64,000 nucleotides of DNA, taken from positions 66,436 through 130,435 of the forward strand of contig NC_011991.1 of assembly GCF_000016285.1 (NCBI RefSeq). The letters run 5' to 3'. Shown here one piece after another: positions 41,626 through 52,984 of the stretch. Both the position numbers and the translations under genes were made by a program. The notes under the pieces were generated by a model that worked only from the letters and a program-made list of their open reading frames with translations, did no database searches and was not told the DNA's origin. Origin of the DNA: Allorhizobium ampelinum S4 (GTDB lineage Bacteria > Pseudomonadota > Alphaproteobacteria > Rhizobiales > Rhizobiaceae). The first letter of the stretch is position 1, and each line of letters begins with the position of its first letter.

Positions 41626-44600
41626 CATTGAAGAGCTTCTCCCGCTATCACCTTTGCAGAAGGGCCTTCTCTTCCACTCACTTTATGATGAGAGTGGTGT
41701 TGACGTCTATCACATCCAATTTACGATCGAGCTGCGTGGCAAATGTGTGCCCGAGAAGCTGCGGAAATGCGCTGACTTGCTTCTGCATCGTTATCCGAAC
41801 ATCCGTGCTGGGTTCGAATATGAGGATTTGGACGATCCGCTGCAAGTCGTTCTAGATACCGTCGATCTTCCCTGGCACACGGTCGATATCTCTGACCACG
41901 AGGAGCGAGAAAAGGAAGGGATATTAGATAAGATTTCCGCCTTTGACCGGACAACAAGATTCAGAGCCGACAGGCCACCATTGCTTCGCTTTACCTTCGT
42001 CAAACTGGATTCAGACAGAGCTTATCTTTTTTTTACGCACCATCATCTCATACTCGACGGATGGTCGTTGCCTGTATTTCTTCGTGAGCTGTTTGAGCTT
42101 TATGACTGTAATGGGGAAGTCGAAGCGCTACCGTCCGCTGCCTCTTATCGAGACTATCTCGACTGGATGACCTCCGCAGATGGCGAAAGTTCTCGCGAGG
42201 CATGGACGCAATATCTACTCGATTACGATTATCAGCGGAACGCGTTGCACGGCAATGTATACGACGCCCACCAGCCTCAGACGGTACTACGAACAATCAG
42301 TAGCTCGCTTACCCAGCAAGTTCTTACGCTATCGCGAACAGTTGGTGTCACGGACAGCACTATTATGCAGGCGGCTTGGGGAATTTTTCTCAGCCTGATC
42401 GAGGCTCGAAGTGATGTTGTTTTCGGAGTGGTTGTATCAGGTCGCCATCCAGAAGTTCCTGACGTTGAGAGGATCGTGGGCTTGTTGGCAAACACGATAC
42501 CTCTTCGCTTCAGGGTGGACGGCAGTGAGAAGGTTAAGGCGTTACTCTGCAGGGTGCAATCCGAGCAAGCTGGCTTGATCCAGTTTCACTCGACAAGCCT
42601 CGGGGATATTCAAAGATGGATCGGAACCACGAATCTTCTGGAAAGCGTTGTGGTTTATCAAAACTATCCCCTAGGAGGAGAAAGTGTGTGGAGAGGAGAA
42701 TCGTTCTCAGCTGAGTTTGTTGACTGCTCAGGGGGACAATCGCACTATCCGCTTCATCTTTCGATTTTCCCGGGTAGATCAACAGAGATCAGGCTTAGTT
42801 ACCAACCACATTTGTTTGACCGCGACACCGTAGAAGCGTTTGCCGATCGGTTTATCCGCCTTCTGGAGGCTATTGTCTCCGATCCCGAACAACGCCTAGA
42901 CGAAATCGATCTGTTAGACCCCGACGAACGTCACAAGGTTCTTGTAGAATGGAATGACACGCGACGGCCGATTTCCCGGGAGTTGTTACCTGAACTCTTC
43001 CAAGCCCAGGCTGCCCGCACACCTGATGCTATCGCCCTTGAATGTGAAGGCGAGCAAATTTCGTACGCCGAACTTGAGGCCCGCGCCAACCGGATGGCCC
43101 GGTATTTAATTGAGCTGGGCGTGGGACCTGAGACGATTGTCGCACTGGCGCTTCCACGGTCAATCGACATGGTTGTGTCTTTGCTGGCGGTTCTCAAGTC
43201 AGGTGGGGCTTATCTGCCTCTCGACCCGCAATATCCGACCGAAAGATTAGCGTTCATGGTGGCTGACGCGCAGCCCGCCACGGTAATCGCGGTGGCATCG
43301 ACGGCAGAAAAGCTGCCTGAGGATGCTCCTCTCCTACTTCTAGATGACGCTGGAGTCCTCGAACGGATCTCCGCATTTTCCGATTCCGCGGTCATCGAGA
43401 CAGAACGGCACGCGCCGCTCGACCCACTACATCCCGCCTATGTCATCTATACATCCGGATCAACCGGAAAACCCAAAGGCGTGGTTGTGAATCATTCGGG
43501 GTTCACAAATTTCCTTGCCGCGATGACTGAAATCTTCGATCCATTCGCGCAAACACCGTTTTATGCGACCACGTCAATCGCTTTTGATATCGCCGGTATG
43601 GAACTCTTTCTGCCGCTTGCCACCGGAGGCCGGCTGAATCTCTCAGCCCAGTCCGCCGCGTTGCAAGCCCAGGAGACGGTTCGTGCATTAACAAATGCTC
43701 CATCTGGCTTGTTCCAGGCAACACCGTCTGCTTACAGGAATCTCGCCGAAGTTCATTCGGCGGGGAATGTAGCGGCTTTGTGCGGGGGTGAACAGCTTAC
43801 GAGCGACCTAGCACAACAAATTCTTAGCACGTACGGAAGTCTTCATAATCTCTACGGGCCGACCGAAACGACAATATGGTCTCTTTGCGCAGCTATCAGC
43901 GATGTGGAATCCGAGGGTTCGGTTCCGATTGGGCGCCCGATTTCGAATACATTTGTTTATGTCCTCAATGATACTTTGCAACTGGTTCCGCCTGGGGTTG
44001 TCGGGGAGCTTTACATAGCGGGAGCAGGCCTGGCGCGAGGTTATCTGCGTCGGCCCGGCCTGACTGCCGAACGGTTTGTAGCTGATCCCTTTGGTGAGGC
44101 TGGCACGCGCATGTATCGGACTGGAGACCTCGTCAAATGGCGTAGCGACGGTATTCTGGACTATTTAGGGCGGGCCGACGAGCAGGTTAAGATCCGTGGT
44201 TTCCGTATTGAGCCCGGGGAGATCGAGGCCGCTCTGCTCTCTCATCCTAGCGTTTCACAAGCCGTCGTCATCGCGCGCGAGGATAGCTCCGGTGACAAAA
44301 AGCTTCTGGGATATGTGGTCAGTCAGTCGGGCTCTCTCATAGACGCACAAGCATTGCGGCAATTTCTCCGCGATCGTCTTCCTGATTATATGGTTCCAGC
44401 GGCGATCATAGCGCTCGATCGTCTTCCCCTGTCTCCAAATGGCAAACTTGATCGCAAGGCTCTGCCGTCGCCTACTTACGAGGTTTCAGTCGGCCGGGAA
44501 CCTTCGACCCCACAGGAGGAGCTTCTTTGTGGCCTTTTCGCTGAAGTCCTGGGGTTAAATCAGGTAGGTATCGACGATAACTTCTTCGACCTGGGGGGAC

Positions 44601-47600
44601 ATTCACTACTTGCTACTCGCCTAATATCTCGAATCCGCTCCACCTTCAGCCGTGAGGTTGCTATCCGAACGCTTTTCGAGGCCCCGACCGTTGCTCAATT
44701 AGATCGATACCTCAATAAGTCGGATACCGCGCGGACGGCATTGCAAAAACAGATGCGACCGCCGCGTCTTCCTCTGTCTCCGGCGCAGCGTCGCCTTTGG
44801 CTTCTAGACCGGATTGATGGTCATAGCTCGACATATAATATTCCGATCGCCCTGCACCTGAACGGCGATATAGAGATATCTGTCCTAAAGTCATGCTTGA
44901 AAGACATCCTACTAAGGCACGAAAGCCTAGCGACTACTTTCGTAGAGGTTGAAGGAATTCCCCACCAAGAGGTGGTATCCGCTGACAATTTAAATATTGA
45001 TATTATCACAAAGAAGATTGCCCATGAGAATCTCAGTACTGCACTTGTAGCTGCCGCAAACTATAACTTCGATCTCTCGATAGATGTCCCAATACGACCT
45101 TATCTATTCCAACTCGGCCAAAATGAATATGTGCTCCTGATCCTCCTGCACCATATCGCCGCCGATGGATGGTCGATGTTTCCGCTGTTGAGAGATCTTT
45201 CTGCTTCCTACAATGCTCGGAGCAAAGGAAAAGAGCCTGAATGGACCCCTTTGTCGGTTCAGTATGCCGACTATACACTGTGGCATCAAGACGTCTTAGG
45301 CAGCGAAAGCGACCAGGATAGTCTCATTTCAAAGCAAATTGAGTATTGGCGAGAAGCGCTTAAGGGCCTTCCGGACGAGATCAATCTACCAGTCGATCGA
45401 ACCAGGCCCGCAATAGAAAGCCATCGCGGGGCGGAGGTGGAATTTGCTCTTTCTGGGGAGCTTCATGCCGGCTTGAAAGCCTTGGCAAGGAACGAGCGTG
45501 TAACATTATTTATGCTCTTCCATAGCACCCTCGCAGCGCTCCTTTATCGGTTAGGCGCGGGGACAGACATTGCGATTGGGAGCCCGGTAGCGGGACGCAT
45601 GGATGCTGCTCTTGAGGACCTCGTCGGATTTTTCGTCAACACCCTCGTATTCCGTATAGACACTGCCGATAATCCCACGTTCCGCGAGCTATGTGGCCGG
45701 GTTAGGGATATTACACTTGATGCTTATGCACACCAAGATCTACCCTTCGAGCGGCTGGTCGAGCTTTTGAACCCAAGCCGTTCTTTAGCAAAGCATCCCC
45801 TCTTTCAAGTCCTTCTAGTGCTTCACAACAACCTTGAGGCCAATCTCGCATTTGATGGCGTCGACGCCTCAATTGAAAAGGTAAACGTAACCTCCGCCAA
45901 ATTCGACCTCTCTTTTGCCCTCCGAGAACAGTTCGACGCGGATAAGGCACCTGCCGGCATCTTCGGCGCAATCGAATATGCAACAGACCTTTTTGATCGC
46001 GACACCGTAGAAGCGTTTGCCGATCGGTTTATCCGCCTTCTGGAGGCTATTGTCTCCGATCCCGAACAACGCCTAGACGAAATCGATCTGTTAGACCCCG
46101 ACGAACGTCACAAGGTTCTTGTAGAATGGAATGACACGCGGCGGCCGATTTCCGAAGCGCTGCTGCCGGAACTCTTTCAGGCTCAGGTCGCCCGTACACC
46201 TGATGCCATTGCCGTCGTTGATCGCGACCACGTTCTTACTTATAGGGATCTTGAGACCCAAGCAAATCGTTTGGCCCACTACCTCGTAAATTTAGGTGTG
46301 GGTCCAGATCGTCCTGTAGTCATATGCATCGAACGTTGTATCGACGTCGCGGTTGGCCTCTTAGCAATTCTGAAAGCGGGCGGCGCATACGTAGCTGTAG
46401 ATCCCGTCTACCCGAAAGACCGCATCGATTTTGTCGCACGGGATGCCCGACCAGCGGTGGTCATTACGATGTCCCGGCACGCTGAGTTATTTGTAGGACT
46501 GCATCCTTCCGTCCCAGTGATCTCGATCGATGCCGATCACAATGAGTGGAGTACGATGTCAGGCGCGCCCCCTGAGATGGGAGGGAATGACTCTCGTCTC
46601 GCTTATATCTGCTACACCTCCGGCTCAACCGGCACTCCGAAAGGAGTTATGATAGACCATGCCGCAGTCGTCCGAACCGTGATGGCGACCGACTATGCGA
46701 ATTTTGGCGTTCGCGAAACGTTTCTTCAATTCGCCCCACTAGCCTTTGACGCTTCAACTTTCGAGATCTGGGGTGCTCTCCTCAATGGTGGCCGCTTGGT
46801 ATTCGCTCCGCCCGGAAAGGTTGGCCTTGATGAGGTTTGTGATCTTGTGCAGAAATTTAACGTGACGACTTTGTGGCTTACGGCCGGCATCTTTCAACTC
46901 CTTTCCGAAGAGCATCTGCAGTGCCTGTTCTCCCTCCGGCAACTGCTGGCGGGAGGGGACGTATTGTCCCTCGATACGATAAACCGGGTTAACAAAGCTC
47001 TTCCCAATTGCCAGGTAATCAATGGCTACGGCCCAACGGAGGCGACAACATTTTCAGTGTGCCACGCCTTTCCGAAAGGGATCGCGACTGAAATACCGAT
47101 TGGGAAACCAATTGCGAATACAAAGGTCTATGTCCTCGACAAATGTCTTGCCCCGGTTCCAATTGGAGTGGTTGGCGAACTTTATATTGCAGGAAGAGGC
47201 GTAGGGCGTGGCTACCTAAACCACCCCTCGCTTACATGTGAAAAGTTCATTAGTAGTCCGTTTGGAGATTCGGGAGACCGTCTTTACCGAACCGGAGATT
47301 TAGTCCGATGGGGCCGAGACGGCCTACTGAGGTTTCTCGGGCGGGCCGACGAGCAGGTTAAGATCCGTGGTTTCCGTATTGAGCCCGGGGAGATCGAGGC
47401 CACTCTGCTCTCTCATCCTAGCGTTTCACAAGCCGTCGTCATCGCGCGCGAGGATAGCTCCGGTGACAAAAAGCTTCTGGGATATGTGGTCAGTCAGTCG
47501 GGCTCTCTCATAGACGCACAAGCATTGCGGCAATTTCTCCGCGATCGTCTTCCTGATTATATGGTTCCAGCGGCGATCATAGCGCTCGATCGTCTTCCCC

Positions 47601-49303
47601 TGTCTCCAAATGGCAAACTTGATCGCAAGGCTCTGCCGTCGCCTACTTACGAGGTTTCAGTCGGCCGGGAACCTTCGACCCCACAGGAGGAGCTTCTTTG
47701 TGGCCTTTTCGCTGAAGTCCTGGGGTTAAATCAGGTAGGTATCGACGATAACTTCTTCGACCTGGGGGGACATTCTGTCCTTGCTATGAGGCTCATGGCA
47801 CGTATTCGCCAAACTTTCGGAACCACTGTAGCCTTACGCACGATATTTGAAGCATCAACCGTTTCTGCCTTATCACTTTATCTTGAGACTAAGAATATAG
47901 CTAGTAATGAACTTCCGCCGATTTCCGTGCATTCTGAACGCAAAGCGCCGGTGACTCCCAGCCAGCATCGACTTTGGGATAAAGCAAAAAAAGCTACGAG
48001 CGATTCTGCAGCACGTATTGATCACAGCTCTGAAAACCTCGTCCAAACCCTCGAAATTGTCGGAAATCTTGATGTCGGAGCATTCTTGAAAGCCAGCGAC
48101 GCCTTGGTAAAGAAGCACGAAGCACTTCGGACGGTATTCAGCGACAGTAATAATATGGCTTATCAGGAAGCGCATGCGAACGAGATCTGCGTAGCAAGTT
48201 ACTTTGACCTAGTTGGATATACCATTGAGGAGATAGAGGAAAAAAAGAAGGATTTTGGAGTCAAGCCATTCGACCTCTCAACTAGTCTTCCTCTTCGAGT
48301 CGGAATCTTCAAGCTTCAAGACAAAAAATTTCATGTCATTTTTGTGGTTCACCACATCGTAGCTGACGGGTGGTCAATAGGAATAATGAATGCTGATTTC
48401 GAGGCCCTGTATAACCACGTTGCTGCAGGTAGGGCTTTGTCTCAGAGCAATAATGGGAGGCACGCTTATCAATACATCGACTATGCGCACTGGCTCCAAC
48501 AACGGCTTGATCAGGGCGATTTCGAGGATCAGTTTCTATATTGGAAGAAAAAGCTACAGGACCTTCCCAGCTTGGCCGTCTGCGTGACGAAAGAACCTCA
48601 CGATGGTCGCGACACGGTTGAAGCGAACAAGTTGATGTTCGCGATCGAGCCTTCGACCCGTGGAGACGTAATTGGCCTCGCGAAAGAAGCTAGAACGACC
48701 CCCTTTGGTGTATTCATGACAGCGCTCCGGATTCTTGTTTGGATCGAAACTGGTGCCAAAGACATCGCAGTTCAGGCTCCGGTCGCAAACCGCAGAGATC
48801 CAGATACCCATCTGATATTAGGTAGGTTCTTTAACTACATTGCAGTTCGTTCGGAGCTCGCTGAAAATGAGACAGCGATCTCAACAATTCGGAACAACCA
48901 TTCGTCTTTTGTTGAGGCGCAAGAAAATCAAGAGGTGCCTTTTGAGTTGATATACGAAGCAATCACTGGCGGCAAAGAGCTTTTTAAACGTCCGCTGGCG
49001 GAATATGCGATTACTATGGAACCTGCTGGGAAGCCGCTGACTTTGGACGGCGTAAATGTGGAATCAATTCCCAGCGTCGGGGTTGAGAACCTGAAACGAA
49101 CACTGAATTTGACTCTCGTTGAGAGCGGTACATCGCTTCTTTGTCAGATGAGGTTTGATGCGAAGCGTTTCGACAAAGTGCACAGCGCTATGTTCCGTGA
49201 CGATTGGCTGCATATTTTAAAGTTGGTCACAACTGACCCCGGAATTTCTTTGTTAACTATTAGAGAGAAGCTAGTCACGTCTAGACGTGATTCTCATGAC
49301 TAG
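41618..49303 (+). CDS. NRPS 2: C-A-T / C-A-T / terminal C
   Basis: 2561 aa from GTG 41618, preceded by GGGGAGG; it overlaps the NRPS 1 stop by eight bases, so the two are translationally coupled. C4 has HHLILDG at residues 142-148. A4 (470-960) reads DIMQLGLIWK, close to the Gly code DILQLGLIWK; T4 Ser996. C5 has HHIAADG at 1178. A5 (1533-1990) reads DAFWLGGTFK, close to the Val code DAFWIGGTFK; T5 Ser2053. A last condensation domain (about 2105-2561) keeps HHIVADG at 2245, and no thioesterase or reductase follows. Release is thus likely by this terminal C domain, onto water, an internal nucleophile or a separate amine or alcohol. No epimerase was seen. Confidence 0.92.
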   Translation: MPNIEELLPLSPLQKGLLFHSLYDESGVDVYHIQFTIELRGKCVPEKLRKCADLLLHRYPNIRAGFEYEDLDDPLQVVLDTVDLPWHTVDISDHEEREKEGILDKISAFDRTTRFRADRPPLLRFTFVKLDSDRAYLFFTHHHLILDGWSLPVFLRELFELYDCNGEVEALPSAASYRDYLDWMTSADGESSREAWTQYLLDYDYQRNALHGNVYDAHQPQTVLRTISSSLTQQVLTLSRTVGVTDSTIMQAAWGIFLSLIEARSDVVFGVVVSGRHPEVPDVERIVGLLANTIPLRFRVDGSEKVKALLCRVQSEQAGLIQFHSTSLGDIQRWIGTTNLLESVVVYQNYPLGGESVWRGESFSAEFVDCSGGQSHYPLHLSIFPGRSTEIRLSYQPHLFDRDTVEAFADRFIRLLEAIVSDPEQRLDEIDLLDPDERHKVLVEWNDTRRPISRELLPELFQAQAARTPDAIALECEGEQISYAELEARANRMARYLIELGVGPETIVALALPRSIDMVVSLLAVLKSGGAYLPLDPQYPTERLAFMVADAQPATVIAVASTAEKLPEDAPLLLLDDAGVLERISAFSDSAVIETERHAPLDPLHPAYVIYTSGSTGKPKGVVVNHSGFTNFLAAMTEIFDPFAQTPFYATTSIAFDIAGMELFLPLATGGRLNLSAQSAALQAQETVRALTNAPSGLFQATPSAYRNLAEVHSAGNVAALCGGEQLTSDLAQQILSTYGSLHNLYGPTETTIWSLCAAISDVESEGSVPIGRPISNTFVYVLNDTLQLVPPGVVGELYIAGAGLARGYLRRPGLTAERFVADPFGEAGTRMYRTGDLVKWRSDGILDYLGRADEQVKIRGFRIEPGEIEAALLSHPSVSQAVVIAREDSSGDKKLLGYVVSQSGSLIDAQALRQFLRDRLPDYMVPAAIIALDRLPLSPNGKLDRKALPSPTYEVSVGREPSTPQEELLCGLFAEVLGLNQVGIDDNFFDLGGHSLLATRLISRIRSTFSREVAIRTLFEAPTVAQLDRYLNKSDTARTALQKQMRPPRLPLSPAQRRLWLLDRIDGHSSTYNIPIALHLNGDIEISVLKSCLKDILLRHESLATTFVEVEGIPHQEVVSADNLNIDIITKKIAHENLSTALVAAANYNFDLSIDVPIRPYLFQLGQNEYVLLILLHHIAADGWSMFPLLRDLSASYNARSKGKEPEWTPLSVQYADYTLWHQDVLGSESDQDSLISKQIEYWREALKGLPDEINLPVDRTRPAIESHRGAEVEFALSGELHAGLKALARNERVTLFMLFHSTLAALLYRLGAGTDIAIGSPVAGRMDAALEDLVGFFVNTLVFRIDTADNPTFRELCGRVRDITLDAYAHQDLPFERLVELLNPSRSLAKHPLFQVLLVLHNNLEANLAFDGVDASIEKVNVTSAKFDLSFALREQFDADKAPAGIFGAIEYATDLFDRDTVEAFADRFIRLLEAIVSDPEQRLDEIDLLDPDERHKVLVEWNDTRRPISEALLPELFQAQVARTPDAIAVVDRDHVLTYRDLETQANRLAHYLVNLGVGPDRPVVICIERCIDVAVGLLAILKAGGAYVAVDPVYPKDRIDFVARDARPAVVITMSRHAELFVGLHPSVPVISIDADHNEWSTMSGAPPEMGGNDSRLAYICYTSGSTGTPKGVMIDHAAVVRTVMATDYANFGVRETFLQFAPLAFDASTFEIWGALLNGGRLVFAPPGKVGLDEVCDLVQKFNVTTLWLTAGIFQLLSEEHLQCLFSLRQLLAGGDVLSLDTINRVNKALPNCQVINGYGPTEATTFSVCHAFPKGIATEIPIGKPIANTKVYVLDKCLAPVPIGVVGELYIAGRGVGRGYLNHPSLTCEKFISSPFGDSGDRLYRTGDLVRWGRDGLLRFLGRADEQVKIRGFRIEPGEIEATLLSHPSVSQAVVIAREDSSGDKKLLGYVVSQSGSLIDAQALRQFLRDRLPDYMVPAAIIALDRLPLSPNGKLDRKALPSPTYEVSVGREPSTPQEELLCGLFAEVLGLNQVGIDDNFFDLGGHSVLAMRLMARIRQTFGTTVALRTIFEASTVSALSLYLETKNIASNELPPISVHSERKAPVTPSQHRLWDKAKKATSDSAARIDHSSENLVQTLEIVGNLDVGAFLKASDALVKKHEALRTVFSDSNNMAYQEAHANEICVASYFDLVGYTIEEIEEKKKDFGVKPFDLSTSLPLRVGIFKLQDKKFHVIFVVHHIVADGWSIGIMNADFEALYNHVAAGRALSQSNNGRHAYQYIDYAHWLQQRLDQGDFEDQFLYWKKKLQDLPSLAVCVTKEPHDGRDTVEANKLMFAIEPSTRGDVIGLAKEARTTPFGVFMTALRILVWIETGAKDIAVQAPVANRRDPDTHLILGRFFNYIAVRSELAENETAISTIRNNHSSFVEAQENQEVPFELIYEAITGGKELFKRPLAEYAITMEPAGKPLTLDGVNVESIPSVGVENLKRTLNLTLVESGTSLLCQMRFDAKRFDKVHSAMFRDDWLHILKLVTTDPGISLLTIREKLVTSRRDSHD
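42821..43511 (+). repeat. C4/A4 junction block, copy of 38392-39082
   Basis: Partner of the block at 38392-39082. It joins a condensation domain with a different 5' part (C4) to the shared A-domain front; the sequence left of 42821 is unrelated to C3 at DNA level. Confidence 0.9.
43895..46213 (+). repeat. 2.3-kb block (A4 3' part, T4, C5, start of A5), copy 2
   Basis: Partner of 36289-38607. After 46213 (GATGCCATTGCC) the sequence switches abruptly to a different A domain (A5), whereas copy 1 continues as A3. Confidence 0.92.
47339..47773 (+). repeat. A5 3' subdomain and T5 front, copied from the A2/A4 type
   Basis: Direct repeat of 36562-36996 (offset 10777), from GGGCGGGCC before motif A8 to the base before the carrier serine. 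The front and core of A5 are unrelated at DNA level, so A5 is a hybrid domain joined near motif A7/A8. Confidence 0.88.
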
Positions 49304-50045
49304 TAGGCCCGCATATAATTCCAAAGCGACACCACGGAGAGTACCCAGCCTCCCAGCCATTGAAGTATTTTGGAGCTCGGTTCATTGCAGCGAAAGCGAC
49401 CCTCGGTCCATGTGGAGGTATCTCTCTGCCGATGAGAAGGAGCGAGCTCGAAAATATCGTTACGAATCGCACCGTGACACGTTCGTGATGGGGCGAGGGC
49501 TACTTCGTACGTTACTTTCGGAGCGGCTTAAGGTTCCAGAGCAAGAAATCCGATTCGTTTACGGCCCGTTCGGAAAGCCCCATCTGCTAGATTACAACAA
49601 CAATGAGCGAATTCATTTTAATGTTTCAAACGCCGAAGATGTTGTGGCCATAGCCATGTCCTCGACGACCCGTGTTGGGATCGACGTTGAGCGGAAGAAA
49701 AACGAGAGTTACGAGGAGATTTATCCTTTTGTACTTTCCGACCGGGAACTCCATGAAGTTCGCGGTGCGGACCCGCAGCTGCGTGGTGCCGCATTCATTT
49801 CGTGCTGGACGCGCAAAGAGGCTTTGGTAAAGGCAGCCGGCCTGAGCATCTCGAGTCTCGCCACTATCGAACTTTCAAACGAGCAAAACCGCATCCAGCT
49901 TTGCGCGGCGGACTGGGATGGAACTAAGCATCTTAGGAAGTTTAGCGCTTGGGACGAATCATTGATCGCTGGGTTTTCGGTTTCAATTGCTTGCGACAGT
50001 GCAAGGGCAACGGTAAAATCGCACCGCCACTGCTTCAAGACCTGA
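49296..50045 (+). CDS. Sfp-type 4'-phosphopantetheinyl transferase
   Basis: 249 aa from ATG 49296, overlapping the NRPS 2 stop (49303). Seen: [42 protein letters not shown] (usual HFNVSHS), VGIDVER and the downstream [16 protein letters not shown] (usual W-x-x-K-E-A-x-x-K). It transfers phosphopantetheine from CoA to the carrier-domain serines of both NRPSs. The N-S-N in place of N-S-H in the second motif is a modest variation. Confidence 0.92.
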   Translation: MTSRPAYNSKATPRRVPSLPAIEVFWSSVHCSESDPRSMWRYLSADEKERARKYRYESHRDTFVMGRGLLRTLLSERLKVPEQEIRFVYGPFGKPHLLDYNNNERIHFNVSNAEDVVAIAMSSTTRVGIDVERKKNESYEEIYPFVLSDRELHEVRGADPQLRGAAFISCWTRKEALVKAAGLSISSLATIELSNEQNRIQLCAADWDGTKHLRKFSAWDESLIAGFSVSIACDSARATVKSHRHCFKT

Positions 50046-50129
50046 CATACTTGACGATTAGGAAGTGGAGCCGTTAATTTCGTATTGTTATCGCGAGGGG
50101 CGGCACGCGTCAGAATTAGGATCGGACTT

Positions 50130-50621
50130 GTGGACAAAGAGATAGACAGCTTGAAGACGGGAAGAGGATTGGTAAGAAGCCTCGACCCCGAAATTGAAAA
50201 GCCGCATTATCGAATGGCGATATCGGCTAATGGAGGTCAAGTTCCCTCAATGGGGGAAATGGAAAGAAAGCTGTCTGCATTCTTGCGGAAGATGCGCGAA
50301 CAGGCAGGATTAACGCGGGCGGAATTTGCTCCTCTACTTGGCCTGTCCGTCCCTGTGTACAGCAGATACGAGCGCGCATTTTCGAAGATTCATGTCACGA
50401 GACTCCTTCACGTCTGCGAACTGCTTGGTCTATCTCCGGTCGAAATGTTATATGAAGCCGCGCCCCACCTGTGGGGCTCCACTGATGAAGAGGCTGAAGA
50501 TAGGTTCAGACTTGTGGCGCTCGTTCTCAAGCTGCCCCACCGGACAACGAGAGACTTGATGCGGATGGTCGAGCATCTGGGGCAAATGGAAAATGGGAGA
50601 GTAGCAACCAAGCCTTATTGA
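50130..50621 (+). CDS. XRE-family HTH protein
   Basis: 163 aa if started at GTG 50130; TTG 50085 and ATG 50214 are alternatives in frame. The helix-turn-helix is LRKMREQAGLTRAEFAPLLGLSVPVYSRYERA, followed by LLHVCELLGLSPVEMLYEAAP. The C-terminal part is helical with no ligand domain that I recognise. It is 85 bases after the phosphopantetheinyl transferase gene in the same direction, so it may regulate the cluster or belong to the plasmid edge. Confidence 0.7.
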   Translation: MDKEIDSLKTGRGLVRSLDPEIEKPHYRMAISANGGQVPSMGEMERKLSAFLRKMREQAGLTRAEFAPLLGLSVPVYSRYERAFSKIHVTRLLHVCELLGLSPVEMLYEAAPHLWGSTDEEAEDRFRLVALVLKLPHRTTRDLMRMVEHLGQMENGRVATKPY

Positions 50622-51018
50622 GATCCATATGTAGTGGCGGTGACTGCGGGCGCGGGGAGTCTCACCCACGTACCCACATTGAACCCGATAAAAATTGCCA
50701 GAGCTCAGCGTTGACATGCCACCCAATGTCAGCCGGGGGGTAAAGTTTAAGATCGAACTACTGTCTATCTGCCTCCCACGCCTTCAATGAGATCGCGTCC
50801 TATCACGAAGCATCCGGTTGAAGCATTACTTCTGTCGAGCACTTTCGGCGTTGGTCTCGCAAGGACGGCGCCGCCTCGTTCGAGGACGCGTGCCAATTAT
50901 GCGCACGGTCGAAATCGTATAGCCAGAGGATGCTGACTGATGGAGGCACGCTTTACACTCTGGAGTGTTCTGGTGGCGACCGATCCGGACGGCCCCCGAG
51001 GCGTGATTTATCCACTAG
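50622..51018. other. non-coding junction between biosynthetic cluster and trb operon
   Basis: 397 bases where two convergent transcription units meet. Only short ORFs without ribosome-binding sites are present, and I recognise no terminator hairpin, repeat or insertion-sequence end. Confidence 0.5.
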
Positions 51019-51633
51019 CTAACGTCCGTCAGGATCCAATTTCAGTAGCACTCGATCCTCCCAATCCTTGCGGTTCCAGACGTGTAAACCGCGTCTGGTT
51101 TGATCATCGGCATTGCTCCCAAGCACCTTTCCGTCAAATTCGATGCTGATCTTCCCACTGGCCTGAAGGCCCACGGCGTTCAGGTCTGCCAAGGCATTTA
51201 CCGGTACTTCCGGCGACGAAATCACAATCGTTCCATCGGCCTCGCGGCGGATGGTCAGAAAATTGTGGCTGCCGCCCCGGGTGTTGGGGAATCCGACCAC
51301 CGGCGCGGCTTCTGTGAGTTCGCCGTCGACCTTCATGGCGACGTCGTACCGGCCTTGGCTGACATAGGCGAAACGGGTCATACCCGGGAGCGCCAGTGCA
51401 GGAGCTTCTTGCGCTTTCATCTGCGCTTCGTGGTTTGGCGGGATGGCTTGTCCCTTCGCCAGCGCACCGACGGTACGCGGTTCGGCCACCCTGCCCTCGA
51501 GGACCGCGTGATACCGGTAGCCGGTCATGACTATGGTAGCGTCGAGCCGTTCGGGCAGCACGCAACCGCTCAAGAGAGCGGCCACGCCGATGATGACAGG
51601 GAGTTGCAGTCCCTTGCGCGAGAGTATTGGCAT
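51019..51633 (-). CDS. lipoprotein after trbI, function unknown
   Basis: 204 aa from ATG 51633, directly abutting the trbI stop. The signal sequence VIIGVAALLSGCVLPE contains a lipobox with Cys at about residue 24, so it should be an outer- or inner-membrane lipoprotein. The mature part has GMTRFAYVSQGRYDVAMKVDGEL and later FDGKVLGSNADDQTRRG; I do not recognise a family. Its place at the end of the trb operon suggests an accessory or exclusion role in mating. Confidence 0.7.
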   Translation of the reverse strand: MPILSRKGLQLPVIIGVAALLSGCVLPERLDATIVMTGYRYHAVLEGRVAEPRTVGALAKGQAIPPNHEAQMKAQEAPALALPGMTRFAYVSQGRYDVAMKVDGELTEAAPVVGFPNTRGGSHNFLTIRREADGTIVISSPEVPVNALADLNAVGLQASGKISIEFDGKVLGSNADDQTRRGLHVWNRKDWEDRVLLKLDPDGR

Positions 51634-52971
51634 TTACCGCTCCACATATCCGGTTTGATAGGCGCCGGGGAGAACAATGTCCTGATCCACGAGGATGTTG
51701 AACTGGTACCCCGGCCGAATTTCCAGCGTCGGCTGGATATTCATGTTCTTGTCGATGGTCCTGTCAGCAACCCGGCCGAAAGTCTCCGCGAAGTTGCGGC
51801 GGGCCGCATCCGTCGGATCGTTCTGCGTGACGCCGAAGGCGTTACTGTTGCTCTCTGGCAAAGCCATGTCGACACCGGTTCCGATCGCGGCGACCAGGAT
51901 TGCCGAACCCCAAACCCGCCAGAAATGGTTCTTCACCTTGTCCTTGAACCCGCCGTACCCTTGGGTATCGACGCCAGCCATACCGCCGATTTGAAGTGTC
52001 GACCCGTTTGGGAAAATGATGTCGGTCCAGACAACCAAGGCCCGTGACTGACCATAGGACACTTCGGAATCGTACCGGCCAAACAGTTTCGTCCCTTGCG
52101 GGATCAGAAGCCTGTGGCCGGTCGCGCTGTCATAGACGTGCTGGCGCACCTGCGCGGTGATCCGCCCCGGTAAGTCTGAATTGATGCCGGTGATCAATGT
52201 CGCCGGGATCACCGAACCACGTTTTAGCTCGAAAGGCGATTGCTGCGGTACGATCTGGTTGGGAAGATAGCCCGCATCGGCAATATCCTTGTTCAGAAAC
52301 GAGATCTTGCCTTGCTGGTTGTTGGGATCGGCCATCCCGCCTGGCCCCGCGCCAGCCGCACGCATGGCTGCGGAAAGAAGGTCCGCCGTGCCATTCGGGC
52401 TCGTCAGGCCGTTCGCCTGCCCCTGCCCTTGCTGGCCTATGCCCTGTTGCTGAGTGACTTTCCCTATGTCGACGGCCATCGGACTGTTGCGAGCATTCGC
52501 CTGTGCTTGCATCGCCGCCAGCCTCTGGCGGTTCTGCTCGCGCAACAGAGCCTCTTCATGCTCACGCTTTAGGCGTTCACGCCAATCCGCTTCCGGCTCG
52601 AGGGGCGTTTCCGCTTGCTGCGTCGTCGGCCGTTGGCGCGACCCCGGCTGGAATGGGTTCACGCCTTCCGGAAGTTCCATCGGTGTCTCGCCGGGCGTGA
52701 TAATTAGCGGATCTTGCCTTTGAGGCTCGTTGACGCCGTCACCGATATTGCGCTTCAGCTCGTCGGCAAAATCGGACGCCGGTTGGCCGACCGATTGCTC
52801 CGGCTGGGCACCACGATTTCCGATCAGGCCGCGTTGCGCCATGCCCCAGATCACGACGACCACGAGGATGACGATCAGTGCAATAAAGAAGAAGATCGGA
52901 AGGCGATTCAGCCGACGGATTTTTGGCCGCTCATCATCCTCCTCAGCTGATCCAAGATCGATTGAACTCAT
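51634..52971 (-). CDS. trbI: TrbI (VirB10-like) mating-channel protein
   Basis: 445 aa. A short cytoplasmic N-terminus, one membrane helix (LPIFFFIALIVILVVVVIWG), a long Pro/Gln-rich periplasmic linker, then the VirB10/TrbI beta-barrel domain. That domain shows LKRGSVIPATLITGINSDLPG, LIPQGTKLFGRYDS, GMAGVDTQGYGGFKDKV and a C-terminal ILVDQDIVLPG. It bridges inner and outer membranes in the type IV secretion channel. Gene order after trbH is as in Ti plasmids. Confidence 0.93.
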   Translation of the reverse strand: MSSIDLGSAEEDDERPKIRRLNRLPIFFFIALIVILVVVVIWGMAQRGLIGNRGAQPEQSVGQPASDFADELKRNIGDGVNEPQRQDPLIITPGETPMELPEGVNPFQPGSRQRPTTQQAETPLEPEADWRERLKREHEEALLREQNRQRLAAMQAQANARNSPMAVDIGKVTQQQGIGQQGQGQANGLTSPNGTADLLSAAMRAAGAGPGGMADPNNQQGKISFLNKDIADAGYLPNQIVPQQSPFELKRGSVIPATLITGINSDLPGRITAQVRQHVYDSATGHRLLIPQGTKLFGRYDSEVSYGQSRALVVWTDIIFPNGSTLQIGGMAGVDTQGYGGFKDKVKNHFWRVWGSAILVAAIGTGVDMALPESNSNAFGVTQNDPTDAARRNFAETFGRVADRTIDKNMNIQPTLEIRPGYQFNILVDQDIVLPGAYQTGYVER

Positions 52972-52984
52972 ACCCCTGCCCTCT

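Noticed and set aside
35302..47773. Long direct repeats as a possible CRISPR or satellite array
   Set aside because: All repeat units are coding and correspond to NRPS A, T and C domains in frame.
48930..49303. A thioesterase domain at the end of NRPS 2
   Set aside because: No G-x-S-x-G motif or alpha/beta-hydrolase pattern; the segment is the C-terminal lobe of a condensation domain.
51100..52047. 315-aa plus-strand ORF across the lipoprotein/trbI region (similarly 54290-55219 and 58833-59684)
   Set aside because: Antisense shadows of the trb genes, whose products are all recognisable on the other strand.
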